Shown here: positions 1-12,528 of the stretch, in pieces
Layout: each line of letters begins with the position of its first letter
Position numbering within the stretch: position 1 is the stretch's first letter
Origin: JBBQNY01 sp038255255
GTDB taxonomy: Bacteria; Pseudomonadota; Gammaproteobacteria; Xanthomonadales; Ahniellaceae
Direction: 5' to 3'
Assembly (NCBI GenBank): GCA_038255255.1
Contig: JBBSLL010000006.1
Span: forward strand, 1 to 64,000
Length of the DNA stretch: 64,000 bases
Notes under the pieces: generated by a model
Database searches by the model: none
What the model was told of the DNA's origin: nothing
What the model saw: the letters and a program-made list of their open reading frames with translations, nothing else
Translations under genes and position numbers: made by a program

Positions 1-2513
<2,513 letters not shown>

Positions 2514-2605
2514 TGCGGCGTTCCCCTGTTCGACGTGGTTGTCGACGCGCATTATCGCCCAAGCCGGCGACTCGAGCGCTGCTGTCTTGCTGGCCGGGAG
2601 AGGGA

Positions 2606-3217
2606 TCAGGATTGATCAATGAGGCGACTGCATTCCGCGCGCAGCGCGCGCCATCCGAAGACGAGGCCAACCCGGCTGCCGCCCATCTGCCGCCACAACA
2701 CGACCCCGCGCAAGGCTGCGAGCAGGTGCGCGCGCACTGCAGTGACGACAGCGGGTCGCGCGAGCAGCTCCGGATCGCCGGGGATCATCACGCGGGGAGT
2801 GAGCTGGCTGATGGTCAGCGCGTACACCTCCCCGAGCCGCGGCACCGCCCCGACGGATGTTCCACCATTGGACCCGACCTGCGCCGCCGCGCCCCGGATG
2901 CCTTCGGCAACCTGGATCGCCATATCGGGCCTGCCTGTAAAATTGCGTTCCACCTGCATCAGCACGAAGAGCGTGCGGACCAGGATAGGGTCGCGTTCGC
3001 GCGCGGACATGAAATCCCGTAGCGCGACCAGCGCGGGACGCAGGGCCGCCGGTCCCCCGTAGATGTCGGTTGCAGATTCTGCGTCGATCTTGAGCGTCGC
3101 CCCGATGACGAGCTCGGAAGCCGCCGGTTCCGCCCTGCCTGAGCGCGCGATCGCGAGCGCCTGCTGCGCGGCCAGAACCGCACCTGCCATTCCGACGATT
3201 TGTCCACTGCGATTCAT
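2606..3217 (-). CDS. hflD: High-frequency lysogenization protein HflD homolog
   Basis: About 203 residues from an ATG whose last two bases overlap the mnmA stop in an ATGA junction, so the two are probably translationally coupled. The N-terminal half is a helical stretch (VGMAGAVLAAQQALAIARSG) followed by the conserved SATDIYGG segment and RTLFVLMQVERNF, as in E. coli HflD, a small helical protein that in E. coli binds phage lambda CII at the membrane. HflD is found beside mnmA across gammaproteobacteria, and that neighbourhood supports the call. An earlier ATG at 3271 exists, but it would overlap mnmA by 58 bp and adds residues with no family counterpart. Cellular role outside lambda biology is poorly known. 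Confidence 0.88.
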   Translation of the reverse strand: MNRSGQIVGMAGAVLAAQQALAIARSGRAEPAASELVIGATLKIDAESATDIYGGPAALRPALVALRDFMSARERDPILVRTLFVLMQVERNFTGRPDMAIQVAEGIRGAAAQVGSNGGTSVGAVPRLGEVYALTISQLTPRVMIPGDPELLARPAVVTAVRAHLLAALRGVVLWRQMGGSRVGLVFGWRALRAECSRLIDQS

Positions 3218-4302
3218 CCGGGCGCTTCCAGCGGGGCGTTCGTGGCCTTGACGGGTCCGCCGCCCAGGCACTCTTCAGCGCGATAAAACACGGCGGACTG
3301 TCCTGGCGCCACGGCGCGTTGGGGTTGGGTGAATTCGACTGTCCATCGCGAACCGTCGCAATCGATCAGCCGGCATGCCTGGTCCCCGTGACGGTAGCGG
3401 AGCTTGGCCGTAAGCGGAATGCCGCCCCCAGGCGGCGAGCCGGCGATCCAGTGGACCGGATCGACCACCACGCGGCTCGAGTACAGCAGGGGCGAGTCGC
3501 CCTGGTCCACGATTACGGCGTTGCGGGACATGTCCTTGCCAACCACGAACCAGGGCGCGGAGGCGCTTCCGCGGCGGCCACCGATGCCTAGCCCCTCCCG
3601 CTGGCCGAGCGTGTACAGCGCCGCTCCGGCGTGCTCACCCACGATGCTGCCGTCCGGGGCTTCGATCGGGCCGGCGTGCAGGGTCAGGTGCTGCGCGAGG
3701 AAGCTGCGGAAATTGCCGGGCTCGATGAAACAGATTCCGGTCGAGTCGGGCTTGCGTGCGGTGGGCAGTCCGCGCTGCTCCGCCAGTGCCCGCACCTCGC
3801 GCTTGCGCAGTCCGCCCAGCGGAAAAACAGTCGCGGCGAGCTGCGCCTGGCCGAGCGCGTGAAGGAAATAGCTCTGGTCCTTCTCCGGGTCGACGGCACG
3901 CAGCAACTGCCAGCCATCTCCTCGCTGCGCGGTGCGCGCGTAGTGGCCCGTGGCGATCCGGTCGGCCCCCAGCGACTGCGCCTGCTCGATGAAGCGCGTG
4001 AACTTGATCTCGCGGTTGCACGCGATGTCCGGGTTGGGCGTTCGGCCCGCGGCGTACTCGGCAAGGAAGTCGGTGAACACGCGGTCCCAGTATTCGCGCG
4101 CGAAATTGCAGGCATGGAACGGGATGCCGAGCAGCCCGCAAATGGCGGCGGCGTCGCGCCGATCCTCATCGGCGCGACACGCGCCGGTTGTCGCATCGTC
4201 CCAGTTCTGCATGAAGAGTCCTGCCACGGGCTCGACGCCGTCCGCAAGCAACGCTGCAGCAACCGACGAATCGACCCCGCCGGACACTCCCACCATGATC
4301 AC
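3214..4302 (-). CDS. mnmA: tRNA-specific 2-thiouridylase MnmA
   Basis: ATP-dependent thiolase that makes 2-thiouridine at tRNA wobble position 34 (Lys, Glu, Gln). The protein shows the PP-loop SGGVDSS at its start, the first catalytic Cys in GRTPNPDIACN, the second in STGICFIEPG, and the C-terminal tRNA-binding barrel. I chose the GTG at 4302, which has GGGAG six bases upstream and gives 362 residues, the usual size; the ATG at 4296 is the alternative. Upstream in-frame ATGs extend into nudJ and encode unrelated residues. Neighbours are nudJ (about 100 bp upstream) and hflD (4-bp overlap), the classical gammaproteobacterial set. Confidence 0.95.
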   Translation of the reverse strand: MIMVGVSGGVDSSVAAALLADGVEPVAGLFMQNWDDATTGACRADEDRRDAAAICGLLGIPFHACNFAREYWDRVFTDFLAEYAAGRTPNPDIACNREIKFTRFIEQAQSLGADRIATGHYARTAQRGDGWQLLRAVDPEKDQSYFLHALGQAQLAATVFPLGGLRKREVRALAEQRGLPTARKPDSTGICFIEPGNFRSFLAQHLTLHAGPIEAPDGSIVGEHAGAALYTLGQREGLGIGGRRGSASAPWFVVGKDMSRNAVIVDQGDSPLLYSSRVVVDPVHWIAGSPPGGGIPLTAKLRYRHGDQACRLIDCDGSRWTVEFTQPQRAVAPGQSAVFYRAEECLGGGPVKATNAPLEAPG

Positions 4303-4405
4303 GGCGCGCTCCCGGGATGACCTGATGCGGAACCGGCCATGCCACGAGTCGAGCGCGGAGCGCGAAGCATGCGGGACGGCATGGGAGCAGGAACCCGCTT
4401 GACGC

Positions 4406-4864
4406 TCAGATCGAGCCGGCGAGGGGATAGCAATGCAGGGTGTCGAGCGGCAAGGGCGTGCGGCATCGTGCGTCCGCGATATTGCGCAGGACCATGGGGC
4501 TCCGCGGTTTGTGCGCAATGCCATCGATCTCGGAGGGTTCGAGCCACAGCGCTCGCAGGATGCCTGCGTCGAGTGGCAGGTCCGGGTCGTGGGACTCGGC
4601 AATCGCAGTAAAGGCAAATCGCACGTATTGCTCCCGGCTGTGCGGACTCGCCCACTGGTACACGCCGACGAGCCCCGTGGGCCGAACATGCCAGCCTGTT
4701 TCCTCGAGCGTCTCGCGCACCGCCGCGTCGATGAGCGACTCGCCGGGTTCGAGATGGCCCGCGGGCTGGTTCAACAGGCGCTCGTTGTGGATCTCTTCTT
4801 CGACCAGCAGGTATTTTCCGGATTGCTCGATGACGCATGCGACAGTTACGCGGGGGCGCCACAC
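4406..4864 (-). CDS. nudJ: NUDIX hydrolase, NudJ-like phosphatase
   Basis: Cytoplasmic Nudix enzyme; E. coli NudJ hydrolyses thiamine pyrimidine pyrophosphate and nucleoside di/triphosphates. The Nudix box is GHLEPGESLIDAAVRETLEE followed by TGW, matching GX5EX7REUXEEXGU. The GTG at 4864 gives MWRPRVTVACVIEQSGKYLLV, which aligns with the N-terminus of E. coli NudJ. An upstream ATG at 4933 would add 23 residues but has no family support. Synteny with mnmA and hflD also matches enterobacteria. Substrate preference cannot be read from sequence. Confidence 0.87.
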   Translation of the reverse strand: MWRPRVTVACVIEQSGKYLLVEEEIHNERLLNQPAGHLEPGESLIDAAVRETLEETGWHVRPTGLVGVYQWASPHSREQYVRFAFTAIAESHDPDLPLDAGILRALWLEPSEIDGIAHKPRSPMVLRNIADARCRTPLPLDTLHCYPLAGSI

Positions 4865-4929
4865 CTGTTGCCCGCGAAGCGCCTGGCTCGCGCCGTCGGT
4901 CGTATCGCCCAGAACTGCAGGCACGCGCC

Positions 4930-5043
4930 TCAAAACGCGGCCGCGTCGATAGTTGCCAGGGCCGACAGCGATGCAGTCGCCGCAAGTGCTGCGATCAGCC
5001 CCGCGCAGAGCAGCGTCGGCAGTGCAGCAAACGTTTTAGCCAT
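4930..5043 (-). CDS. Possible 37-residue hydrophobic small protein
   Basis: An ATG at 5043 with AAGGA about 8 bases upstream opens a short reading frame, MAKTFAALPTLLCAGLIAAL and onward, ending in IDAAAF. It is one continuous Ala/Leu-rich helix long enough to be a membrane segment or an uncleaved signal peptide. It sits between nudJ and the divergent clpS, so it would be the first cistron of the minus-strand operon. The ribosome site and clean hydrophobic profile argue for translation; the short length and lack of any known family argue for caution. Confidence 0.35.
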   Translation of the reverse strand: MAKTFAALPTLLCAGLIAALAATASLSALATIDAAAF

Positions 5044-5233
5044 GGCATTGTCCTTGCGGGGATTGTCCCCAACTCTTTCCGCGGTCGCGGAGATCGACCA
5101 CGGCCGCAGACATCGGGTCTGTGTACTTTGGCGGGGGCGTCGGCCGCCGTCCAGCGCGATCCGGAACGGCAGCGTAACCGCGTGACTCAGGCCTATACTT
5201 TCCCTCGTCCCCAGGAACAATTGCCCGCGCATC

Positions 5234-5557
5234 ATGTCCACCGAAAGGAAAGCGCCCGAACGAGAGTCGGGAACCGTAATCGAAGCGGTGGAGCCGGTCA
5301 TGGCGAAGCCGCCCATGTACCAGGTGGTGCTGCTCAACGACGACTACACTCCCATGGAATTCGTGGTCGACGTGTTGCAGCAGTTTTTCAAGATGACGAG
5401 CGGGCAGGCGACGCAGGTGATGTTGCACGTACACACGAAGGGCAAGGGCATGTGCGGTTTGTTCACGCGCGAGGTGGCAGAAACGAAGGTCACCCAGGTC
5501 AACGAATATGCGCGCAGCAACCAGCACCCGCTCTTGTGCGTCATGGAGAAGTACTGA
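5234..5557 (+). CDS. clpS: ATP-dependent Clp protease adaptor ClpS
   Basis: N-degron adaptor that delivers proteins with destabilising N-terminal residues to ClpAP. The 107-residue protein has a flexible N-terminus, then MYQVVLLNDDYTPMEFVVDV, the substrate-pocket region, then VHTKGKGMCGLFTREVAETK and the closing QHPLLCVMEKY. All are ClpS signatures and the length is typical. clpA follows 101 bp downstream. Aat, which creates Leu/Phe N-degrons, is encoded in the same window at 17039, so substrate maker, adaptor and unfoldase lie close together. Confidence 0.97.
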   Translation: MSTERKAPERESGTVIEAVEPVMAKPPMYQVVLLNDDYTPMEFVVDVLQQFFKMTSGQATQVMLHVHTKGKGMCGLFTREVAETKVTQVNEYARSNQHPLLCVMEKY

Positions 5558-5658
5558 TTGAGTTCTGGACGAGTCCATCCTGGACTCCCCAGACGGTTTC
5601 GGTGATTTGTTTGGTACGGCAAGAGCGGTAAGGCAGAAGTCGGGCAATTGGAGTCGGC

Positions 5659-7938
<2,280 letters not shown>

Positions 7939-8116
7939 GCTCGCTCCTCGTTGCGCCCGGGTGGTGCGCACAGGAGGGCGTCACTGGCGTGCATGCGTGC
8001 GGTGAACGGTGCCGATCATCGCCGCCATTGCCACGCTGGTCGCGGCAATCGCAAGCCGCTGGCGGTAATACCCGATCGCCGGTAGCATTTTGCGATTACC
8101 CAGCCGGAGCCTGAGC

Positions 8117-10108
8117 ATGCGTTTGTCGATCCGCTTAATCGCCGCATCTGGATTGGCTTGCGCCATGGGGCTCGCCTTCGGCGCCACGCGCGGGGTAGGG
8201 CCACAGTCCCCGCTCGACCTGGCGCCCGCTGCGGATGCGCGAGTCGCCTTGCGCGCTGGCGACGGCACCGCCACCAGTCAGGGTGGCACCCTGCGACTGC
8301 GCTTCAACACTCCGCTGCTGCAGGAATTCGGCCTCGGTCGCGTGGAGGGTGCGCAACGGTCGAGTGATTTGCTCCGCGCCGGTTTCGTGCTCGAGCTCTC
8401 GCCGCGGAGCACGTTCGACCTCCACGGAACAGAAGACTCCGTGCACGCTGTCGTGGGCGGATCAGGCTCGCTCGGCAGTGGTCTCCGGCTCACCGGGGGC
8501 AGGGCAGCGATCGATTTCGAGGGCATGCGCTACGCAGTGCGCGGAGACGCCGTGTCCCCGCGGATCGACTTCATCGGCCGCGACGGTCGGGTGCTGTTCT
8601 ACGCCGATTCCCTGATGTTCGAGTGGATCAACGGCGGCGCCACGTTCCATATCCGCAGCGCGGACCTCAGTATTTCGGCCCACTTGGCAGAGCTCCTCGG
8701 GCAGCCACTCGCCGCCGACGCGCGCATAGCGGAACTGCACCTCGAAGCTCCGCTGCGCACGCGCGCGCTGGGGGCGGTGCCCAAGGGCGCGGGCACCCCC
8801 AATTTCCACGGAGAGGCGGTACCGGGCGTACCCGGCGAGACCTACCAGGTCGACGTGTTCATGCAGTCGTATTCGATGTCCTACCAGGGCTGCAACAACT
8901 GTGCGGGGCCGGATGGACAGATCAAGTTCGTGCCGAGCTCCACCCTGGTCAACAACCTCAACAACGGCACGTTCGTGCAGACGGTCAATGATCCGATGGG
9001 CACCAGCGCCGCCCGCTACACGGGCGATGTGCCGTGGTACGAGAAATTCACGACGAGCCCTTGGGCGTTTCCGTACCCGGGCAACGATCAGCATCCCTAC
9101 CTGATCTGGAACCTCTACCGGACGGGTGCAGACGGCTCGCTCGTGCAGATCGGCCGGTCGAGCGTCAAGCACGCATTCCTGACAGTCAATTCCGGCAACT
9201 GCGCGCCTGGCCTCGGTGGCAACCACGTCCTCAGGCGTGGCTGCGCGGACACCTACGGCGTCGGCAACAACGACGCGCCCCAGGATCTCGGGCCGCGCAG
9301 CGAAATCATTCCCGCGACGGGCCGGTTCGGGCGGTGCGGCTCGATCTTCGACACCAACTGCGATGGCGTCGAAAACTCCGTCAGCAGCGGGCAGTTCGAT
9401 CGCCGCATGCTGGTGCGCGAGTCGGCTGTGGATCCCGTGCTCAATCCGGGCGCGACTTTCCTCACCGAGTCCTGGTACATCGTGCAGGACGATATCAACG
9501 TCTACAACACCATGGCGACGCGCCCTTTCACGACCGCGCCGAGTGGCACCAACTGGACCGCGGTCAACGGCAGTCCATTCCGGCTGGGCCCGGCCATCGA
9601 CCGCTGGGCCGAGTCGAGCCCCGCGGAAACGCAGGTTCACCGCTCCGAACTGACCGAGACAGGCGAAGGACAGGCGAAGCTGGTCGCGAAAGCCATCCGC
9701 CTCGCCGGTGGGCAGGCGCGATATCACTACGCCCTGATGAATGTCGATTTCTCGCGTCCAGTGACTGAGGGCCAGCCACCGAATCTTCGGGTGTTGCGCA
9801 ACCTCGGCTTCCGCTCGTTCGAAGTGCCCGTGTTCGGGGCAATCAGCGATATCCGCTTCTACGACGGCGATGATTCAGCCGCGAATGACTGGACGTTCGA
9901 GCGCATCGGTGACCGGTTGGTGTGGACAGCCCCGGCTGGCAACGAACTCAACTGGGGCACGCTGTTCTCCTTCAGCTTCGAAGCGACGTCGTTCCCGAGT
10001 CCGGCAGTGGCCACGCTCGGCGTGGCGGAGGCGGGTTTGCCGTCGGCCCACGTGATTCCGACCGTGATGTCGAACAGCGACGCGTTGCTGTCGGACAGCT
10101 TCGAATAG
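8117..10108 (+). CDS. Secreted protein of unknown function
   Basis: 663 residues from the ATG at 8117; a start nine codons earlier (8090) is possible. Residues 1-22 form a signal peptide (RLIAASGLACAMGLAFGA). The mature part has no domain I recognise: a beta-rich N-terminal half, then a region with paired cysteines (QGCNNCAGPD, NSGNCAPG, RRGCADTYG, GRCGSIFDTNCDG) that may hold disulphides. It ends in LLSDSFE, similar to the acidic aromatic tails (IFxDGFE type) I know from secreted Xanthomonadales proteins. A five-heme cytochrome starts one base after its stop, so the two are surely one operon. Periplasmic or outer-surface electron-transfer partner is an inference only. Confidence 0.75.
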   Translation: MRLSIRLIAASGLACAMGLAFGATRGVGPQSPLDLAPAADARVALRAGDGTATSQGGTLRLRFNTPLLQEFGLGRVEGAQRSSDLLRAGFVLELSPRSTFDLHGTEDSVHAVVGGSGSLGSGLRLTGGRAAIDFEGMRYAVRGDAVSPRIDFIGRDGRVLFYADSLMFEWINGGATFHIRSADLSISAHLAELLGQPLAADARIAELHLEAPLRTRALGAVPKGAGTPNFHGEAVPGVPGETYQVDVFMQSYSMSYQGCNNCAGPDGQIKFVPSSTLVNNLNNGTFVQTVNDPMGTSAARYTGDVPWYEKFTTSPWAFPYPGNDQHPYLIWNLYRTGADGSLVQIGRSSVKHAFLTVNSGNCAPGLGGNHVLRRGCADTYGVGNNDAPQDLGPRSEIIPATGRFGRCGSIFDTNCDGVENSVSSGQFDRRMLVRESAVDPVLNPGATFLTESWYIVQDDINVYNTMATRPFTTAPSGTNWTAVNGSPFRLGPAIDRWAESSPAETQVHRSELTETGEGQAKLVAKAIRLAGGQARYHYALMNVDFSRPVTEGQPPNLRVLRNLGFRSFEVPVFGAISDIRFYDGDDSAANDWTFERIGDRLVWTAPAGNELNWGTLFSFSFEATSFPSPAVATLGVAEAGLPSAHVIPTVMSNSDALLSDSFE

Positions 10109-10109
10109 G

Positions 10110-12008
10110 ATGTTTCGATCGTTTCGTGCGGCGACCGCAACGATTGCGGCACTTGTCATGGCTGGACTGGTCGGCTTCGCGGCCAGCGCGGCGCAACCCG
10201 TTCCGCGTGCAAAGGGCGCCCCGCTCGACTTCACGCCTCACGGCACCCAGCCCGGGCTGACCTTCGGCCTCGAGGGCAACGAAGAGAGCTGTTCCGGATG
10301 CCACGGGAACGGCAGCAGCGCCGCAGACGATCGACTGCTGCCTTTCTCGTCCTTCGCCGGCACCATGATGGCGAATGCCGCGCGCGACCCGCTCTTCTGG
10401 GCGGCGCTCGACGTCGCCAATTCCGATGTGCCCGGTATCGGCGACTTCTGCCTGCGGTGCCACGCGCCTGACGCGTGGCTGCGCGGCAAGGTCGTCAAGG
10501 ACGCGAATGGCGGAACACTGCCCGGCTTCAACGGCTGTGGACTATCGGGCGATCACCAGTCCGCCGATCTCGACAGCAACGACTTCAGCGGTATCGGCTG
10601 CCACATGTGCCATCGCACCATGCCGACATCACCGGGCGGTCAGCCGACGCGGCGTATCGAGAACGCGAACATCTGGACCGACGACAGCGAGAGTTGCCCG
10701 AATGGCCCGGGCATCGGCCCGTGCCGCCGCGGCCCGTACAACTACCCGGCGCCGGGTGTCGGCGCCCCCCCGCATCCGTGGCAGTACGCCCCCGAGTTCC
10801 AGGGCAGCGAGCTTTGCGGAAGTTGCCACAACGTGACGAGCCCGCTGCTCGGAGAAACGGACGCCACCGCGCTCAAGAAGCTCATCCTCAACGACGGCAC
10901 GGTCACGCCAATCCCCTTTCCGGTCGAGCGCACTTTTTCCGAATGGAAGCAGTCGGATTTCGGCGCACGCATTTTCTCGGACGGCTTCGCACGCGACGAA
11001 CCCGGCGCCACTGCCTTGCGCCGTTTCGGCGAGACCTGCCAGAGCTGCCACATGCGCAGCTCCGAAGACCCCGCCGCACGTGCCTGCGTCGCCAACAGCC
11101 CCGGATCGCGAACCGGCAATCTCCCGGTGCACGAGATGGCCGGCGCGAATACCTGGGTGCCGGCCCTCATCCGCGATCTCTACGGCGCCGTGCTCGGCCG
11201 CACCGAGGCCTACAACCGCACCATCGCGCTGGCGAACGAGATGCTCACCGAGCGCAGCGCCACATTGGCCATCGCACTCGACCCAATTGGTACAGGCGCG
11301 CAGACACTCGTGGCGCGCGTGCGCGTGACCAATCTTGCGGGGCACAAATTGCCGACGGGGTATGCAGAGGGCCGCCGCATGTGGCTCAACGTGCAGGCGC
11401 GCGATGCCAACAACACGCTCATTTTCGAGAGCGGTGCCTACGATCCGGACACCGGCGTGCTCTCACGCGATGCCCAGGCGCGCGTGTACGAGGTCAAGCA
11501 CGGGGAGTGGAACTCAGCCGCGGGCGAATGCGAGACCACTGATGCCCAGGGCCGCGAGCAGTTCCATTTCGTGCTCAACGATTGCATCCGCAAGGACAAC
11601 CGCATTCCGCCGCTCGGGTTCCGGGGGGGGAGCGATCTTGAAACACGTCCGATCGGGCACGTGTATCCCGAGACTTTTCCGGGCTCCGGAAAGCTCGTGA
11701 ACTACGACGATGCGGTGTACTCGATCCCGGTCTCGGCTGGCGTCGCACGACCGATCCGAGTGACATCGACGCTTCGTCACCAGATCGCGAGCAAGGAGTA
11801 CATCGAGTTCCTGCGCGACGAGTCGGCGCGGGTCAACGTGCCGAGCGAGAGCGCGATGTGCGCGGCGCCACCCTTCAACCGCGCCCCGCTGGCCACGGGC
11901 CCGCGCACGCAGCGTCGCGCCGACTTCATGTACGACCTCTGGCGGAACAATGGCCGGTCGCCACCCGTCGACATGCGGACAGCCAGCGCCTCCACGGCAG
12001 GTTTGTAG
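10110..12008 (+). CDS. Periplasmic multiheme (five CxxCH) cytochrome c
   Basis: 632 residues with a signal peptide (TIAALVMAGLVGFAASAAQ). Five c-type heme sites are visible: CSGCH, CLRCH, CHMCH, CGSCH and CQSCH, the last followed by MRSS. All lie within the first 320 residues. The C-terminal 300 residues contain VRVTNLAGHKLPTGY and YDPDTGVLS, a beta-rich part seen in some large periplasmic multiheme cytochromes. It follows the secreted protein at 8117 by one base, implying joint transcription. The stop codon TAG is itself part of the first REP palindrome. Substrate and redox partners cannot be told; likely electron transfer in the cell envelope. Confidence 0.85.
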   Translation: MFRSFRAATATIAALVMAGLVGFAASAAQPVPRAKGAPLDFTPHGTQPGLTFGLEGNEESCSGCHGNGSSAADDRLLPFSSFAGTMMANAARDPLFWAALDVANSDVPGIGDFCLRCHAPDAWLRGKVVKDANGGTLPGFNGCGLSGDHQSADLDSNDFSGIGCHMCHRTMPTSPGGQPTRRIENANIWTDDSESCPNGPGIGPCRRGPYNYPAPGVGAPPHPWQYAPEFQGSELCGSCHNVTSPLLGETDATALKKLILNDGTVTPIPFPVERTFSEWKQSDFGARIFSDGFARDEPGATALRRFGETCQSCHMRSSEDPAARACVANSPGSRTGNLPVHEMAGANTWVPALIRDLYGAVLGRTEAYNRTIALANEMLTERSATLAIALDPIGTGAQTLVARVRVTNLAGHKLPTGYAEGRRMWLNVQARDANNTLIFESGAYDPDTGVLSRDAQARVYEVKHGEWNSAAGECETTDAQGREQFHFVLNDCIRKDNRIPPLGFRGGSDLETRPIGHVYPETFPGSGKLVNYDDAVYSIPVSAGVARPIRVTSTLRHQIASKEYIEFLRDESARVNVPSESAMCAAPPFNRAPLATGPRTQRRADFMYDLWRNNGRSPPVDMRTASASTAGL

Positions 12009-12122
12009 AGCCGAGCTGCGCTCGGCTGAAGCTTCCATTGTCGCAAAGTGCAGCCGGGCGCAGCCCGGCTCTACAACGGCACGTATTGGCGCGAAGAGCA
12101 GCCGAGCACAGCTCGGCTCTAC
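12005..12122. repeat. Cluster of three GTAG-type REP palindromes
   Basis: Three 23-base units share the form GTAGAGCCGRGC-loop-GCYCGGCT. Unit 1 (12005-12027) reads on the plus strand and its GTAG contains the stop codon of the cytochrome gene. Units 2 (12052-12074) and 3 (12100-12122) read on the minus strand, each ending CTAC. This GTAG-headed palindrome matches the REP/SMAG style of Stenotrophomonas and Xanthomonas. Lying between the convergent cytochrome and infA genes, the hairpins may also stop transcription from both sides. Confidence 0.8.
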
Positions 12123-12144
12123 AGTGATCGCGCCGGCGGCGCGA

Positions 12145-12363
12145 TCACTTCATGCGGTAGGTGATGCGGCCCTTCGTGAGGTCATAGGGAGTCATCTCGA
12201 CCTTGACCTTGTCGCCGGTGAGGATGCGGATGTAGTTCTTGCGCATGCGTCCGGAGATGTGTGCGGTAACCACGTGACCGTTTTCGAGTTTTACCCGGAA
12301 AACCGTATTGGGCAGCGTCTCGAGGACGGTGCCTTCCATTTCAATTTGATCGTCTTTGGACAT
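12145..12363 (-). CDS. infA: Translation initiation factor IF-1
   Basis: 72-residue OB-fold protein that binds the ribosomal A site during initiation. It opens MSKDDQIEMEGTVLETLPNT and contains the conserved GHVVTAHISGRMRKNYIRI and GDKVKVEMTPYDLTKGRI. The length is exactly that of the family. The ATG at 12363 is chosen; longer upstream starts encode unrelated residues. infA between clpA and aat is conserved in gammaproteobacteria, but here both intervals have been enlarged by insertions (8117-12008 and 12529-16973). Confidence 0.98.
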   Translation of the reverse strand: MSKDDQIEMEGTVLETLPNTVFRVKLENGHVVTAHISGRMRKNYIRILTGDKVKVEMTPYDLTKGRITYRMK

Positions 12364-12528
12364 AAACCAGTGTGCGCGCCCATAGGAGAGGGCAAGGGGC
12401 GCGCATTCTGGCACAAAGCGGTGCACGGTTAGTAAACGCGCGTGCGGGCCTGTGACATTGCGATGCCTGCGCTCGGTAGGGCTGGGGCATAATCCCGACT
12501 TCGAGATCCGTGGGCTGATTCCGACACG

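Noticed and set aside
12488..12493. CATAAT before the CheB/CheR kinase as a -10 box
   Set aside because: The nearest -35-like TTGCGA is 24 bases away, too far for a normal promoter.
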